Source of the DNA: Chromohalobacter beijerinckii
Lineage (GTDB): Bacteria; Pseudomonadota; Gammaproteobacteria; Pseudomonadales; Halomonadaceae
Direction: 5' to 3'
DNA: 50,756 nucleotides
Assembly (NCBI RefSeq): GCF_023061185.1
Contig: NZ_JAKGAK010000022.1
Span: 1 to 50,756 of the forward strand
A program made the translations under genes and the position numbers. A model generated the notes under the pieces. That model saw only the letters and a list, made by a program, of their open reading frames with translations, was not told the DNA's origin and ran no database searches. Below are positions 34,947 through 44,732 of this stretch, one piece after another. How positions within the stretch are numbered: position 1 is the first letter of the stretch; each line of letters starts with the position of its first letter.

Positions 34947-37316
34947 TCACTTGAATAGACCACGCAACTTGTCTCCAAGTTCCTTGGCGGAGCCTTCTCC
35001 CAACGTTTCGTCGATCTTGCGCGCGGTATCGCTATCGAGCTCGTCTTCCAGCGCTTCGTCGAGCTTATCGCCGGCTTCGCGCTTGGCCTTGTCTTTAGCC
35101 AGCTCTCCCAGCGTGTCCTGGAAGGCCTCGCGATCGAAGCGGCACCATTTGCCCGGCTCTCCGCCGAGTTGCCCTTCACAATGCACTGGCAGGCTTACCT
35201 GCTGCAGGCGTGAGGTTACCCGGCAGGCACTCTGATCGGCAGTATCGATGAAACGCGCCTTGAGATCGTAGTCGAAACGCTCAGTAGGAATGTTGAACAT
35301 GCCCGCGCCGCTCATCTCGATACCCGGAATGCGCACCTCGAGATCGTCGTTGCGTGCCACGCCATCGGTGATATCAAGGCTCGCCGACAGCGTGTCGAAA
35401 GGCGTGTCGTCGCTCCATTCGCGATCCGACTGGTTGCCGTCCAATATGGCAGCGGCGGTACATAGCTGACGCGAGACATTGACGTCGAGCATCGCGCCAT
35501 CGTCGATGCGCAGCGAGGCCGTGCCGTTGAGATGGCGCTTGAGTGATTCGAGCTGATTGGTCTGCGAGGTGACATCGCTTTCCAGGTTGAGCCGGCCGCG
35601 CAAGGGCGATTCCGCGTCGTTGATATCCTTATACAGCGGAGCGATCTGCACACCGGAGAGCGACTGCGTCATGGCCAGACGCAGAGGTGATTGCCGGAGA
35701 TCCAAGCTCCCCTGGGCGTCGAACGTGCCATCGTAGAGCTTGGCCGACAGGGATTCCAGGCGCTGACGCCCGTCATCACCCGTTACGCGCAGCGCTACGT
35801 CCTGGAGCGTCATGCCCTTGAGGATCACCGTATCCACATCCAGTTTGCCATCCAACGTCAGGCTGGAGAGCCACTCGGCAGGTAGCAAGCCAGCACTCTC
35901 GGCGGCGGCATATGCCGACGAGACGCCCAGCGTTTCGACGACACTCGCCGTACTTTCGTCCTCGCCATTGTCCACTTCCTCGCCGTTCTTCTCGGCGGGC
36001 GGCAGGTAGGCATCCAGGTCGAGACGTTCGCCCTGGAGATCGAAGCTCAACCACTGGCCATCGAAACCAGCGCCCAGTTCGCCGGTCAGCGTTTCACCAT
36101 CGAGCAACAGGCTGAGATTCGAGAAGTTGATGCGCTGGAGGTCGCCATGCACGGGGCTGGTCATGGCCAGTTCGCTCAGCGCCTTGTCGTCGCCGGTCTC
36201 GGGCAAGGCGTCGAAACGCTTGAGCCAGTCCCGCAGTGGCAGCGGCGCTAGTTTGAGCTGCCCGGTATACTGCGGCGCCTTGAGCAGTTCGGTAAAGCTC
36301 AGTGTCCCCGTCAGGTCCAGGTTGTCGTCACCACTCAAGGCGATATCACGCAACTGGGCGGTTTGGGCATCAAGATCGGCTTCACCATCGAAGCCCAGGC
36401 TCAACCCAAGCGGCTTGCTCTTCACGGCAGGATGATGAAAACGTGTGTCGAGCTTGGCATCATCGAGACGGTAATGCTGCGCTTGCGTCTCGGCCAGCAG
36501 GTGGCCGACTTGCAGATTGAGGCCCTGCGCCTGATCGGAAAGCGCCGGCCACTGCGTGCTGGTTTCCAGGTTCACGTTGCTGAGTTCATAGCGGCCGTCG
36601 CGCAGACCCAAGCGTACACGGCTCTTGAACTTCACCTGGCTGGTCAACTCAGGCGCCTGGCTCTCGAGATCGAACGCCATCTGCAGTGGAAAGGCGGCGT
36701 CGGGATTGACATTGCTACCCTCCATGCTGAGATTGGAGAGCGTCAGATCCAGATCACGCTGGGCATCCTGATAATGCACGCGACTGTCGCGTACCTGAAC
36801 ACTCGCGATATCCAGCGCCACGGGCAGGCTATCGGGGTTTTGATCTAGCCCGGGTCCTGCCGACGCTGGCGCCAAGGCCTCCTCGGCCTGATCGCCACCG
36901 CGCTGCATGCGATCGAGCAGGACTTCCCAGTTGCCGCGACCTTCGGCGTCGCGCTCGAGATTGAGCCGCATGCCATCCAGCGTCAGCCCTTCCACGGCCA
37001 CCTCACCGGAGAGCAGCGGCGCGAACGCCACGCTGACCTCAGCACGATCGAACGCCGCGAAGGCCGAGTCCTCTTGCGACTGCTCGGGCAACCAGGCCTC
37101 GGCCTGCTCGACACTGAAGCCCAGTCGAGGATAGAAGGACCAGGACAAGGGGCCGTCCAAGTTAAGCTCCAGCCCACTTTGATCGCGCACCGCCTCGACA
37201 AGCCGGGGCTTGAGGTCGTTGGGATCGAAGAACGTGGTGATGTAGACCACGGCGCCGACCACGATCAAGGCCAACACCCCGACCACCGCCAGCAATGCTC
37301 TCAGCAGCGCTCTCAT
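34947..37316 (-). CDS. AsmA-family protein
   Basis: The 789-residue protein has a single N-terminal membrane anchor (ALLRALLAVVGVLALIVVGA) followed by FDPNDLKPRLVEAVRDQSGL, the AsmA N-terminal motif. A long beta-rich periplasmic region and the C-terminal AsmA_2 part (LNLESDVTSQTNQLESLKRH, GTASLRIDDGAMLDVNVSRQ) follow. AsmA-like proteins form bridge-like channels thought to carry phospholipids toward the outer membrane. The ATG overlaps the stop of the upstream GNAT gene (ATGA). The Ser/Glu-rich stretch around residues 430-450 is an acidic linker. Confidence 0.92.
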   Translation of the reverse strand: MRALLRALLAVVGVLALIVVGAVVYITTFFDPNDLKPRLVEAVRDQSGLELNLDGPLSWSFYPRLGFSVEQAEAWLPEQSQEDSAFAAFDRAEVSVAFAPLLSGEVAVEGLTLDGMRLNLERDAEGRGNWEVLLDRMQRGGDQAEEALAPASAGPGLDQNPDSLPVALDIASVQVRDSRVHYQDAQRDLDLTLSNLSMEGSNVNPDAAFPLQMAFDLESQAPELTSQVKFKSRVRLGLRDGRYELSNVNLETSTQWPALSDQAQGLNLQVGHLLAETQAQHYRLDDAKLDTRFHHPAVKSKPLGLSLGFDGEADLDAQTAQLRDIALSGDDNLDLTGTLSFTELLKAPQYTGQLKLAPLPLRDWLKRFDALPETGDDKALSELAMTSPVHGDLQRINFSNLSLLLDGETLTGELGAGFDGQWLSFDLQGERLDLDAYLPPAEKNGEEVDNGEDESTASVVETLGVSSAYAAAESAGLLPAEWLSSLTLDGKLDVDTVILKGMTLQDVALRVTGDDGRQRLESLSAKLYDGTFDAQGSLDLRQSPLRLAMTQSLSGVQIAPLYKDINDAESPLRGRLNLESDVTSQTNQLESLKRHLNGTASLRIDDGAMLDVNVSRQLCTAAAILDGNQSDREWSDDTPFDTLSASLDITDGVARNDDLEVRIPGIEMSGAGMFNIPTERFDYDLKARFIDTADQSACRVTSRLQQVSLPVHCEGQLGGEPGKWCRFDREAFQDTLGELAKDKAKREAGDKLDEALEDELDSDTARKIDETLGEGSAKELGDKLRGLFK

Positions 37317-37768
37317 TGGCGCCCTCCCTGTGACGCTAATGGATGATATTCATAGTACGTTCCGTCGGCGGCGGGATGATAGCCAAGCCGGGTCAACAAC
37401 AGTTGATCCCCCATCATCAGCACTGTAGAGGGAACGCGCGGCGTACAGCCTTCGCCTTGCGCGCGTTCGGCAATCAGCATCAATAACCGTGAGCCGACTC
37501 CGCGATGCCGGGTTTCGGCGCGTACACAGAAATGTGACAACCACCATACGCGAGTTTCGCGACGCACGGCGACCGCTCCCAATCGACGCGCGTTGAATAA
37601 CGCGCAGCAGAACACGCCGCCCTGGGTGAAGTGATCGTCGATGAAGCGTTCGACAGGCGCAGGCAGACGCTCGGCGGGTGCATCGCGGTAGATGCGCGCG
37701 AGATCCTGCGCCACTTGGGCATCCTTTGCCCATTCGGCGTGATCGATTTCCTGCAAGGTCACCGGCAT
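37313..37768 (-). CDS. GNAT-fold acetyltransferase, PanZ-like
   Basis: The 151-residue protein has the acetyl-CoA-binding loop RHRGVGSRLLMLIAERAQ near 87-104 and the GNAT beta-4 segment WWLSHFCVRAETRHRG. Length and the layout (ALFNARRLGAVAVRRETRVW) resemble the PanZ/PanM acetyl-CoA sensors that help mature aspartate decarboxylase. That specific role is uncertain. Start: ATG behind AGGGAG. Its stop overlaps the asmA start by 4 bases, so the two are coupled. Confidence 0.78.
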   Translation of the reverse strand: MPVTLQEIDHAEWAKDAQVAQDLARIYRDAPAERLPAPVERFIDDHFTQGGVFCCALFNARRLGAVAVRRETRVWWLSHFCVRAETRHRGVGSRLLMLIAERAQGEGCTPRVPSTVLMMGDQLLLTRLGYHPAADGTYYEYHPLASQGGRQ

Positions 37769-37974
37769 GCCTGCTCTCCCTGGGCGATCTCCCTGGCCCT
37801 ATCACGGACCCACGAGCATTGGTGGAGGGACGCGGGAATCGTCCCGGAACTCCCGGCATTGTAGCGGATGGCCGGGGCGATTCTCTATAATGACCGTTCC
37901 ATGGCGCCGCGAGCCTTGCGCATCCACGCCTTCATCGCGCGCCCCGTTCACGTTCGAAGTGCTGGAGACCCCCT

Positions 37975-38568
37975 ATGGCCGAGCGCGTCGCCACCGTGTC
38001 CCGCGACACCCACGAGACCCAGATCCAGGTCCGTATCAACCTCGACGGCGAGGGCCATTTCCAATCCGAAACGGGCGTCGCATTTCTCGATCACATGCTT
38101 GATCAAGTGGCGCGCCACGGCCTGATCGATCTGGAGATCAATGCCCAGGGCGACCTGCACATCGACGATCATCATACCGTCGAGGATCTGGGCATCACCC
38201 TGGGGCAGGCCTTCGCCCAGGCCATCGGCGACAAGCGCGGCATCCGGCGTTACGGCCATGCCTACGTGCCGCTGGACGAGGCGCTCTCTCGCGTCGTGGT
38301 AGACTTCTCGGGTCGCCCAGGCCTGAGCATGGATGTCGAGTTCACACGCGCGAACATCGGCCAATTCGACACGCAGCTGTTCTGGGAGTTCTTTCAAGGC
38401 TTCGTCAATCATGCCCAGGTAACGCTGCACATCGACAACCTCAAAGGCTTCAACGCCCACCATCAGGCGGAAACCATCTTCAAGGCTTTTGGCCGCGCAC
38501 TGCGCATGGCGGTGGAACCCGATCCCCGCATGACCGGGCGGATGCCCTCCACCAAAGGCAGCCTGTGA
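37975..38568 (+). CDS. hisB: Imidazoleglycerol-phosphate dehydratase
   Basis: The 197-residue monofunctional HisB has the two metal-binding motifs [17 protein letters not shown] and [13 protein letters not shown] near the N-terminus, and the repeated [17 protein letters not shown] near the C-terminus. It catalyses the sixth step of histidine synthesis. It heads hisB-hisH-hisA-hisF, 28 bases before hisH. A GGAG lies at good distance before the ATG; a TATAAT at 37,886-37,891 could be its -10 box. Confidence 0.97.
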   Translation: MAERVATVSRDTHETQIQVRINLDGEGHFQSETGVAFLDHMLDQVARHGLIDLEINAQGDLHIDDHHTVEDLGITLGQAFAQAIGDKRGIRRYGHAYVPLDEALSRVVVDFSGRPGLSMDVEFTRANIGQFDTQLFWEFFQGFVNHAQVTLHIDNLKGFNAHHQAETIFKAFGRALRMAVEPDPRMTGRMPSTKGSL

Positions 38569-38596
38569 GGCTCTCACGACGCGCTAAGGAGCGAGC

Positions 38597-39238
38597 ATGA
38601 CGATTGCGGTCATCGATTACGGCATGGGTAACCTTCACTCCGTCGCCAAGGCGCTGGAGCACGTCACGCATGAAAACGTGGTCATCACTGACGATTCGCG
38701 CAGCATTCGTGGCGCTAGCCGCCTGGTGCTGCCCGGCCAGGGCGCGATTCGTGACTGCATGGGCGAATTGCAGCGCAACGAGCTGCAGGGCCTTGTGCAA
38801 GAAGTACTACGTGCCCAGGCCAAGCCCTTATTGGGCATCTGTGTCGGCCAACAGATGTTGATGGAAGAAAGCGAGGAAAATGGCGGTGTGGCCTGCCTGG
38901 GCCATCTACCAGGGCACGTGCGTCACTTTGGGCGTGATCTGCGCGACGCGCAGAATCAACGCCTGAAAGTGCCTCACATGGGCTGGAACCGTGTCACGCA
39001 GCACCATCCGCACCCGCTCTGGGCGGGCATCGAGGACGATGCACGCTTTTATTTCGTGCACAGCTACTACGTCGAGGCACAAGAAGACAGCGACATCTTC
39101 GGCACCACCGAATATGGCGGGCATACCGCGCATGTCGCCACCGGCCGCGGCCCGGTCTTCGCCGTGCAGTTCCACCCCGAGAAAAGCGCACGCGATGGGT
39201 TACGCTTGCTCGAAAATTTCGTCACCTGGACACCCTAA
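38597..39238 (+). CDS. hisH: Imidazole glycerol phosphate synthase, glutaminase subunit
   Basis: The 213-residue class I amidotransferase starts MTIAVIDYGMGNLHSVAKAL and has the nucleophile Cys in LLGICVGQQMLME, then FAVQFHPEKS with the catalytic His and Glu. It supplies ammonia to HisF. RBS AAGGAG. It is followed 63 bases later by hisA. Unlike the amidotransferase-like protein at 41,817, its triad is complete. Confidence 0.97.
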   Translation: MTIAVIDYGMGNLHSVAKALEHVTHENVVITDDSRSIRGASRLVLPGQGAIRDCMGELQRNELQGLVQEVLRAQAKPLLGICVGQQMLMEESEENGGVACLGHLPGHVRHFGRDLRDAQNQRLKVPHMGWNRVTQHHPHPLWAGIEDDARFYFVHSYYVEAQEDSDIFGTTEYGGHTAHVATGRGPVFAVQFHPEKSARDGLRLLENFVTWTP

Positions 39239-39301
39239 GCGTTCAGGCCGGACATGCCGCCCTTCGACGGCGGCACCACACGCATACCGAGAGGACACGT
39301 C

Positions 39302-40051
39302 ATGCTGGTGATTCCCGCCATCGATCTCAAGGACGGCCAGTGCGTCCGCCTCAAGCAGGGGCGTATGGACGACTCGACCACCTACGGTGACGATCCGGTG
39401 GCCATGGCGGCGCGCTGGGTCGAGACCGGGGCCCGCCGGTTGCATCTGGTGGACCTCAACGGCGCCTTCGAGGGGCAGCCGGTGAACGCCGAGGCGGTAA
39501 CCGCCATTGCCCGCGCCTACCCCGAGCTGCCAATCCAGATCGGGGGCGGCATTCGCACCGCCGAGACCATCGAGGCGTATCTCGAAGCGGGCGTTTCCTA
39601 TGTGATCATCGGCACGCAAGCCGTCAAAGATCCGGCTTTCGTCACCGAGATGTGCCGCGCCTTTCCGGGCCGCGTGATCGTGGGGCTCGACGCCCGCGAC
39701 GGTTATGTCGCCACCGATGGCTGGGCCGAGGTCTCGACGCTCAAGGCCGTGGACCTGGCCAAGCGCTTCGCCGACGATGGCGTGACCTCGATCGTGTATA
39801 CGGATATCGCCCGCGACGGCATGATGCAGGGCGTCAACATCGCGGCCACCGCCGAACTGGCGCGCGAGGGCGGCCTCCCGGTGATCGCCTCCGGCGGCGT
39901 CACCCATCTGGGCGACATCGAGGCCCTGCTCGAGGTAGAACACGAAGGCATCCTCGGCGCTATCACCGGACGTGCCATCTACGAAGGCAAACTCGACGTC
40001 GCCGAGGCCCAGCGCCTGTGCGACGCCGCGCCAGCCACACGGAGAAGCTGA
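39302..40051 (+). CDS. hisA: ProFAR isomerase
   Basis: From [20 protein letters not shown] the protein has 249 residues, with the catalytic Asp8 and Asp130 ([15 protein letters not shown]), the two-fold repeated beta/alpha barrel phosphate sites ([28 protein letters not shown]) and [11 protein letters not shown]. It performs the Amadori rearrangement of ProFAR to PRFAR. The ATG at 39,302 follows GAGAGGA; the upstream in-frame ATG at 39,254 is not preferred. The hisF ATG follows 2 bases after its stop. Confidence 0.97.
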   Translation: MLVIPAIDLKDGQCVRLKQGRMDDSTTYGDDPVAMAARWVETGARRLHLVDLNGAFEGQPVNAEAVTAIARAYPELPIQIGGGIRTAETIEAYLEAGVSYVIIGTQAVKDPAFVTEMCRAFPGRVIVGLDARDGYVATDGWAEVSTLKAVDLAKRFADDGVTSIVYTDIARDGMMQGVNIAATAELAREGGLPVIASGGVTHLGDIEALLEVEHEGILGAITGRAIYEGKLDVAEAQRLCDAAPATRRS

Positions 40052-40053
40052 TC

Positions 40054-40827
40054 ATGGCACTCGCCAAGCGCATCATCCCTTGTCTCGACGTCGATGCCGG
40101 CCGCGTGGTCAAGGGCGTCAACTTCGTCGGCATCCGCGACGCCGGCGACCCGGTCGAGGTCGCCAAGCGCTACAACCAGCAAGGCGCCGATGAGATCACC
40201 TTCCTCGATATCACCGCCAGCCACGAAGATCGCGGCACCACGGTGGAAATGGTCGAACGCATCGCCGGGGAGGTCTTCATTCCGTTGACGGTGGGCGGTG
40301 GCATTCGCACCTGCGACGATATCCGCACCATGCTCAACGCTGGCGCCGACAAAGTGTCGATCAACACCGCCGCGGTGACCAACCCCGATTTCGTTCACGA
40401 AGCGGCCGAGCGTTTCGGAAGCCAGTGCATCGTCGTCGCCATCGACGCCAAGCGGGTCTCCAACGAGGGCGAGCCGCCGCGTTGGGAGATATTCACTCAT
40501 GGCGGACGCAAGCCCACCGGGCTCGATGCCGTGGAATGGGCATGCAAGATGGTCGAACTCGGTGCGGGAGAATTGCTGCTGACCAGCATGGACCGCGACG
40601 GCACCAAGTCCGGTTTCGACCTGGGCGTGACCCGCGCCATCGCCGATGCCGTCAGCGTCCCGATCATCGCCTCCGGCGGTGTCGGCCATCTCGATCATCT
40701 GGTCGCGGGCGTCAAGGAAGGCGGGGCTGATGCCGTACTCGCCGCCAGTATCTTCCACTTCGGTGAGTACACCATCCCCGACGCCAAACGCTACATGGCC
40801 GAACACGGCATCGAGATGCGCTTATAG
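40054..40827 (+). CDS. hisF: Imidazole glycerol phosphate synthase, cyclase subunit
   Basis: The 257-residue (beta/alpha)8 barrel starts [20 protein letters not shown] with catalytic Asp12 and has [40 protein letters not shown] and [13 protein letters not shown], the phosphate sites. Together with HisH it forms imidazole glycerol phosphate and AICAR. Last gene of the his operon; its stop lies 10 bases from that of the convergent DUF416 gene. Confidence 0.97.
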   Translation: MALAKRIIPCLDVDAGRVVKGVNFVGIRDAGDPVEVAKRYNQQGADEITFLDITASHEDRGTTVEMVERIAGEVFIPLTVGGGIRTCDDIRTMLNAGADKVSINTAAVTNPDFVHEAAERFGSQCIVVAIDAKRVSNEGEPPRWEIFTHGGRKPTGLDAVEWACKMVELGAGELLLTSMDRDGTKSGFDLGVTRAIADAVSVPIIASGGVGHLDHLVAGVKEGGADAVLAASIFHFGEYTIPDAKRYMAEHGIEMRL

Positions 40828-40837
40828 CGCGCGTCTC

Positions 40838-41434
40838 TTATCCTTCGGCGCTGAGTCCCAGATTGCTCACGCCCTCGTTACGCCCCAGGCGACGCAGCGA
40901 CTTGAGTGCGTCACGCGTCAGCGGCGCCTCGACGTGCTCGAGCACCGCTTCCTGAAAGCCGTGCTCGTCGTCCATCAACGGATGCTCACGCACACGGGCC
41001 GCCAGCCGCTCAGCGTCATCGTCCGCGCCGTCGGTCATCTCAATGTAGGCATGCACACCATCACGAGACAGGCGGCTCACATCACGCGGCGATTCGGGCG
41101 CTTCGCTGCGCAAGGCGTCAAGCAATGCCGCCAAGGCCATGACCACTTCAATTGCCCGCCGCGCGCCGAAGCTATCGTCGGTTTCCGGCGGCTCCTGCTC
41201 GGCGAGTTTCTCAGCCTGCTTGTCGAAGTCTATTGCCGCATCTTTCACGGCCAGCGCTTCCCACGCCAGATCAAGCACGTTGCGCAGCACCTTCGCGTCA
41301 CCGGCGCCGCTCATCTGAGCATATAGCACGTAGTTGGGGCTCATACGCTCTATCAAGGCCGCCATGAAGGCCAGCCGAGCGCGCGCGGGCAATTGATCCA
41401 AACGAGCATGGAAGCCGTCGGCGGACGCTGTCAT
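40838..41434 (-). CDS. DUF416 (YjaG-like) protein
   Basis: The 198-residue protein aligns by eye with E. coli YjaG: ARLAFMAALIERMSPNYVLY, VLRNVLDLAWEALAVKDAAI and the C-terminal RNEGVSNLG. It is all-alpha and acidic, cytosolic, of unknown function. A GAGGAG site lies seven bases before the ATG. It is convergent with hisF and 23 bases upstream of the alkyltransferase-like gene's stop, so it may share that gene's transcript. Confidence 0.87.
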   Translation of the reverse strand: MTASADGFHARLDQLPARARLAFMAALIERMSPNYVLYAQMSGAGDAKVLRNVLDLAWEALAVKDAAIDFDKQAEKLAEQEPPETDDSFGARRAIEVVMALAALLDALRSEAPESPRDVSRLSRDGVHAYIEMTDGADDDAERLAARVREHPLMDDEHGFQEAVLEHVEAPLTRDALKSLRRLGRNEGVSNLGLSAEG

Positions 41435-41457
41435 ATCATTACTCCTCAGGGGATGCG

Positions 41458-41754
41458 TCAGGGCCAGAGTATGTCTTGGAGAACGCGCCCACGGGCATCG
41501 AACACGACGCCCTCGGCGCGCAGTTTTTCATGCTGGTGCACGGCACCGGTATGCTCGGTCACGCGTCGGCTGGCATTGATGACGCGGTGCCAGGGCAGCC
41601 CGTGGCCGCTAGGCAGGTGACGCATGGCACTACCCACCATGCGCGCCGTGGCGCCATCGGTCATATTCGCGATGCGCCCATACGTTGTCACTCGACCCTC
41701 GGGGATCTGGGCGACGATAGTATAAATCTGTTCAAGCACCTCGGCTCGCGGCAT
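41458..41754 (-). CDS. Alkyltransferase-like protein (ATL)
   Basis: From MPRAEVLEQIYTIVAQIPEG the protein has 98 residues, the C-terminal DNA-binding half of O6-methylguanine methyltransferases. The active site PCHRV is PWHRV here, so the acceptor Cys is replaced by Trp, the mark of ATL proteins. Those bind O6-alkylguanine and recruit nucleotide-excision repair instead of removing the alkyl group. GRIANMTDGATARMVGSAMR is the recognition helix. Start set at 41,754 to match the family; it is divergent from the next gene. Confidence 0.9.
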   Translation of the reverse strand: MPRAEVLEQIYTIVAQIPEGRVTTYGRIANMTDGATARMVGSAMRHLPSGHGLPWHRVINASRRVTEHTGAVHQHEKLRAEGVVFDARGRVLQDILWP

Positions 41755-41770
41755 GCTAGCTCTCCTCGAC

Positions 41771-41793
41771 GCCCCCACTTGCTGCGTGGGGGC
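41771..41793. repeat. GC-rich hairpin in the ATL/amidotransferase gap
   Basis: GCCCCCAC (41771-41778) and GTGGGGGC (41786-41793) form a perfect 8-bp stem with a 7-base loop between the divergent starts. It is most likely a 5' leader structure of the rightward gene or a shared operator. Confidence 0.4.
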
Positions 41794-41816
41794 GGCTTTA
41801 TCATCATGGGCGCATC

Positions 41817-42524
41817 ATGCATATCTACTTTCTACAGCACGCGGATTACCTCGGCCCGGCGCGCTTCGCCGATTGGCTGACGGGCATGGGCCACAGCCAT
41901 AATACCTGCCATTTATACGCGGACGAGGCACCGCCGCGTTTCGACAACTTCGATGCCTTGATCGTGCTCGATGCACCGTTCGGGCTCCACGAGGGCGCGC
42001 CACCGACGTGGCTCCAGCGCGAGCGCAAGTTGATCGCGCGTATGCTCAAGAGCGGCAAGCCGCTGCTCGGCGTCGGTATCGGTGCGCAGTTGATCGCCGA
42101 GGCGCTGGGCGCCATCGTCTCCCGAGGTACCTATGCCGAGCGCGGCTGGCAGACTATCACCTTGGCCGACGAGAGCCCCTTCGACCTGCCCGAGCGCTTC
42201 GAGGCATTCACTTGGCATCACGATGTCTTTGGCTTACCCGACGAAGCCTTGCCTCTGGGCGGCAGTACCGCCAGCCCCTTGCAAGGCTTCGCTTGGGACG
42301 GCGGCCGCGTGGTGGCACTGCAATGTCACCTGGAGGCCACTGCTACCTCGGTCAGTGTCCTTTACGATCACCTTGCGGCATTCGACGAGCGGCTCGCGGC
42401 CACCGACGGCGCTTACCTGCAATCCCGCGAGACGGTCATAGAGGAACCGCGGCGTTTCGACCGCCTCGCCGCCTTGCTAGACCGCGTCATGCTCGATTGG
42501 CTGCGTCACGCCCGCCGTCCTTAA
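41817..42524 (+). CDS. Class I glutamine-amidotransferase-like protein, nucleophile missing
   Basis: The 235-residue protein has the GATase1 fold of GuaA-like stand-alone amidotransferases: NFDALIVLDAPFGLHEGAP, KPLLGVGIGAQLIAEALGA, FTWHHDVFGLPDEALPL and ALQCHLEATATS. In active homologues the elbow reads G-V/I-C-L-G-A-Q; here residue 87 is Gly (codon GGT at 42,075-42,077), while His170 and Glu172 remain. It therefore should not hydrolyse glutamine. It may be a pseudoenzyme or bind an amine or thioester ligand. A TGT to GGT change would explain it. Start: ATG at 41,817; ribosome site weak. Confidence 0.82.
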   Translation: MHIYFLQHADYLGPARFADWLTGMGHSHNTCHLYADEAPPRFDNFDALIVLDAPFGLHEGAPPTWLQRERKLIARMLKSGKPLLGVGIGAQLIAEALGAIVSRGTYAERGWQTITLADESPFDLPERFEAFTWHHDVFGLPDEALPLGGSTASPLQGFAWDGGRVVALQCHLEATATSVSVLYDHLAAFDERLAATDGAYLQSRETVIEEPRRFDRLAALLDRVMLDWLRHARRP

Positions 42525-42558
42525 TCCGCAAGAGACAAGGCACTAAACAGGTCAGCGA

Positions 42559-43644
42559 TTAGCGTGTCAGTGATGCCGACCAGTCGCGCGCGAACGCCAG
42601 GCAACTCTCCCAGTCGCCGACATGCAGCGCCTCGTGAGGCGACTGCTCGAGCTGATAGCGATACATGGGATCGTAGTATTCAAGCATCAGCGGCGCGAGC
42701 CAGGCTTCGTGCGCCTGAGTATTGCCCCGCTGGTGTTCGCGGAAAGCCAGCGCCTGCAAGCGTTGCAGACGCTGGAAACGCGCACTACCTAGGCGTTTAC
42801 GCACGCGCTTGAGCGCGCTGGAAAGCTGCTTGCGCATCAGCGCCCAGCCCAGCCACTCGCCATAGTGGCCACGATAGGTCTGCCACAGGGTCTCGATATA
42901 GTCCTTGCGGATCTGTTCGAGGCGCCAGTCCAGCGGCATTTCCACGCGAATGCGCGGCGCCGCTTCCATGGTTCGCCAGAAGGACAAGGGAATATCCAGC
43001 CGCCCGATCATGCGTGACTCATCCTCTACCACGCAGCCAAGCGGCATCCGTGATAGCGCCACGCCCAGCGAATGTTCGAAATCGATCTGCGACGGCCCTT
43101 GCAAGGGATGTCGACCGAATGCCGAGCCCTTGTGCCGGGCATGGCCCTCGAGATCGACCCCCGTGTCGAGGCGTTGAATCAACTCGGTCTTGGCGCTACC
43201 GGTGAGGCCGGCCACGACTAGCGTCGGCCGTGTTGCCGCCGAGGTAATCTCGGCGCTCAGGCACTGTCGCATGGCTTTCCAGCCGCCTTGGATACGCGGC
43301 AGGGTGATGCCCGTCTCCTGCAGCCACTGCTGCGCGATTTGCGAACGCAGCCCGCCCCGGAAGCAATAGATCAGTGCCTGGGGATGACGCTCGGCAAACG
43401 CTTGCCACGCCGCCACACGACGCCGTTTGAGGGTGCCATCCACCAATTGCGTGCCCAACTCGATAGCGGCGGCCTGACCGGCTTCTTTATAGCGAATCCC
43501 CACCGCCTGGCGCTCGTCATCGTCCATCAACGGCAGGTTGACGGCACCCGGCAATGCGCCCTGAGCGAATTCCACCGGGGCACGAACATCGATCAGCGGG
43601 CGCTCGAGCAACGCCAGACCGGGCGCGATTTGCGGTAGGCTCAC
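42559..43644 (-). CDS. mnmH: tRNA 2-selenouridine synthase
   Basis: The 361-residue protein joins an N-terminal rhodanese domain, with Cys94 in [12 protein letters not shown], to a P-loop domain ([17 protein letters not shown]). This is the SelU/MnmH architecture; it replaces sulfur by selenium in the wobble uridine of certain tRNAs using selenophosphate. The start is GTG, overlapping the selD stop as GTGA, which ties the two together. Full-length and intact. Confidence 0.95.
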   Translation of the reverse strand: MSLPQIAPGLALLERPLIDVRAPVEFAQGALPGAVNLPLMDDDERQAVGIRYKEAGQAAAIELGTQLVDGTLKRRRVAAWQAFAERHPQALIYCFRGGLRSQIAQQWLQETGITLPRIQGGWKAMRQCLSAEITSAATRPTLVVAGLTGSAKTELIQRLDTGVDLEGHARHKGSAFGRHPLQGPSQIDFEHSLGVALSRMPLGCVVEDESRMIGRLDIPLSFWRTMEAAPRIRVEMPLDWRLEQIRKDYIETLWQTYRGHYGEWLGWALMRKQLSSALKRVRKRLGSARFQRLQRLQALAFREHQRGNTQAHEAWLAPLMLEYYDPMYRYQLEQSPHEALHVGDWESCLAFARDWSASLTR

Positions 43645-44678
43645 CCACGCACCTCGATCACACTGGCGCCACTCGCGGGGCGCATCTCACCGAAGGCTTC
43701 CAACGTGAGGCCGTGTTGACGGCCGATACGCTCGACGTCGTCCGCCCAGGCGGGGTCGACGCTGAGCAGCAGGCCGCCCGAGGTCTGGGGATCGCACAAC
43801 CACTGCCAATGCGCCGCATCCATATCGGGCAAGGCCTCGCCCAGGGCCTGACGGTTGCGCTGCGTGCCACCAGGCACCGCCCCGCGCCGCCGGTATGCTT
43901 CAGCCTCGGCGAGTCTGGGCAGCTTGGCGAAGTCGATTCGCGCCTTGAGTCCGCTCGCCTGGCAGACCTCGCTTAGGTGCCCGGCCAAGCCAAAACCGGT
44001 GACATCGGTCATGGCATGCACGCCCTGGACCTTGGCCAACTCGATCCCGATCCGGTTGGCCTTCAACATCGTTCGGCGCGCCAGCCCCTGGTGACCGGAT
44101 TCCAGCCAACCATGCTTCTCGGCCGTGGTCAGCAGCCCCACTCCCAGCGGCTTGGTGAGATACAGCAAGTCGCCTGCCTTGGCGTTGCTGTTGAGCTTGA
44201 GGTGTTCGAGATCGACCAGGCCATTCACCGCCAGGCCGAAGATCGGTTCGGGGGCGTCGATGGAGTGTCCGCCGGCCAAGGCCAGACCCAGCTCACGGCA
44301 GATCGACTGTGCGCCGCCTACCACGTCGCCGGCGATTTCGGCAGCCAACTTGTCGAGCGGCCAGCCAAGAATGCCCAGTGCCATGATCGGCGTGCCACCC
44401 ATGGCATAGACATCGCTGATAGCGTTGATGGCGGCGATGCGCCCAAAGTCGAAGGGGTCGTCGACAATGGGCATGAAGAAGTCGGTCGTCGAGATAAGGC
44501 CGCGACCGTCGCCGAGGTCATAGACGGCGGCGTCCTCACGGCCCTGATTGCCCACGATCAAGCGTTTGTCGGTGGCACCGGGGCCCGCCTTGGAGAGGAT
44601 GCTGTCCAGCACGTCGGGGGCGATCTTACAGCCACAGCCAGCGCCGTGGCTGTATTGCGTCAGGCGAATGGCACTCAT
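43641..44678 (-). CDS. selD: Selenide, water dikinase
   Basis: The 345-residue protein starts [20 protein letters not shown]; the catalytic residue is an ordinary Cys15 with Lys18 behind it, not selenocysteine. AIR-synthase-related folds follow ([36 protein letters not shown]). It makes selenophosphate from selenide and ATP, here for MnmH directly downstream. No selA/selB or selC is in the window, so at least the tRNA-modification branch is supplied. Confidence 0.96.
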   Translation of the reverse strand: MSAIRLTQYSHGAGCGCKIAPDVLDSILSKAGPGATDKRLIVGNQGREDAAVYDLGDGRGLISTTDFFMPIVDDPFDFGRIAAINAISDVYAMGGTPIMALGILGWPLDKLAAEIAGDVVGGAQSICRELGLALAGGHSIDAPEPIFGLAVNGLVDLEHLKLNSNAKAGDLLYLTKPLGVGLLTTAEKHGWLESGHQGLARRTMLKANRIGIELAKVQGVHAMTDVTGFGLAGHLSEVCQASGLKARIDFAKLPRLAEAEAYRRRGAVPGGTQRNRQALGEALPDMDAAHWQWLCDPQTSGGLLLSVDPAWADDVERIGRQHGLTLEAFGEMRPASGASVIEVRG

Positions 44679-44732
44679 TGGGCACTCCTTGGCAATCGTT
44701 CACTCCATTCTACATCACCGGCGCGCCAGCGT

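Noticed and set aside
37859..37891. TTGTAG ... TATAAT as a hisB promoter
   Set aside because: The -10 box is good but the spacer is 21 bases; I mention the -10 only as a possibility.
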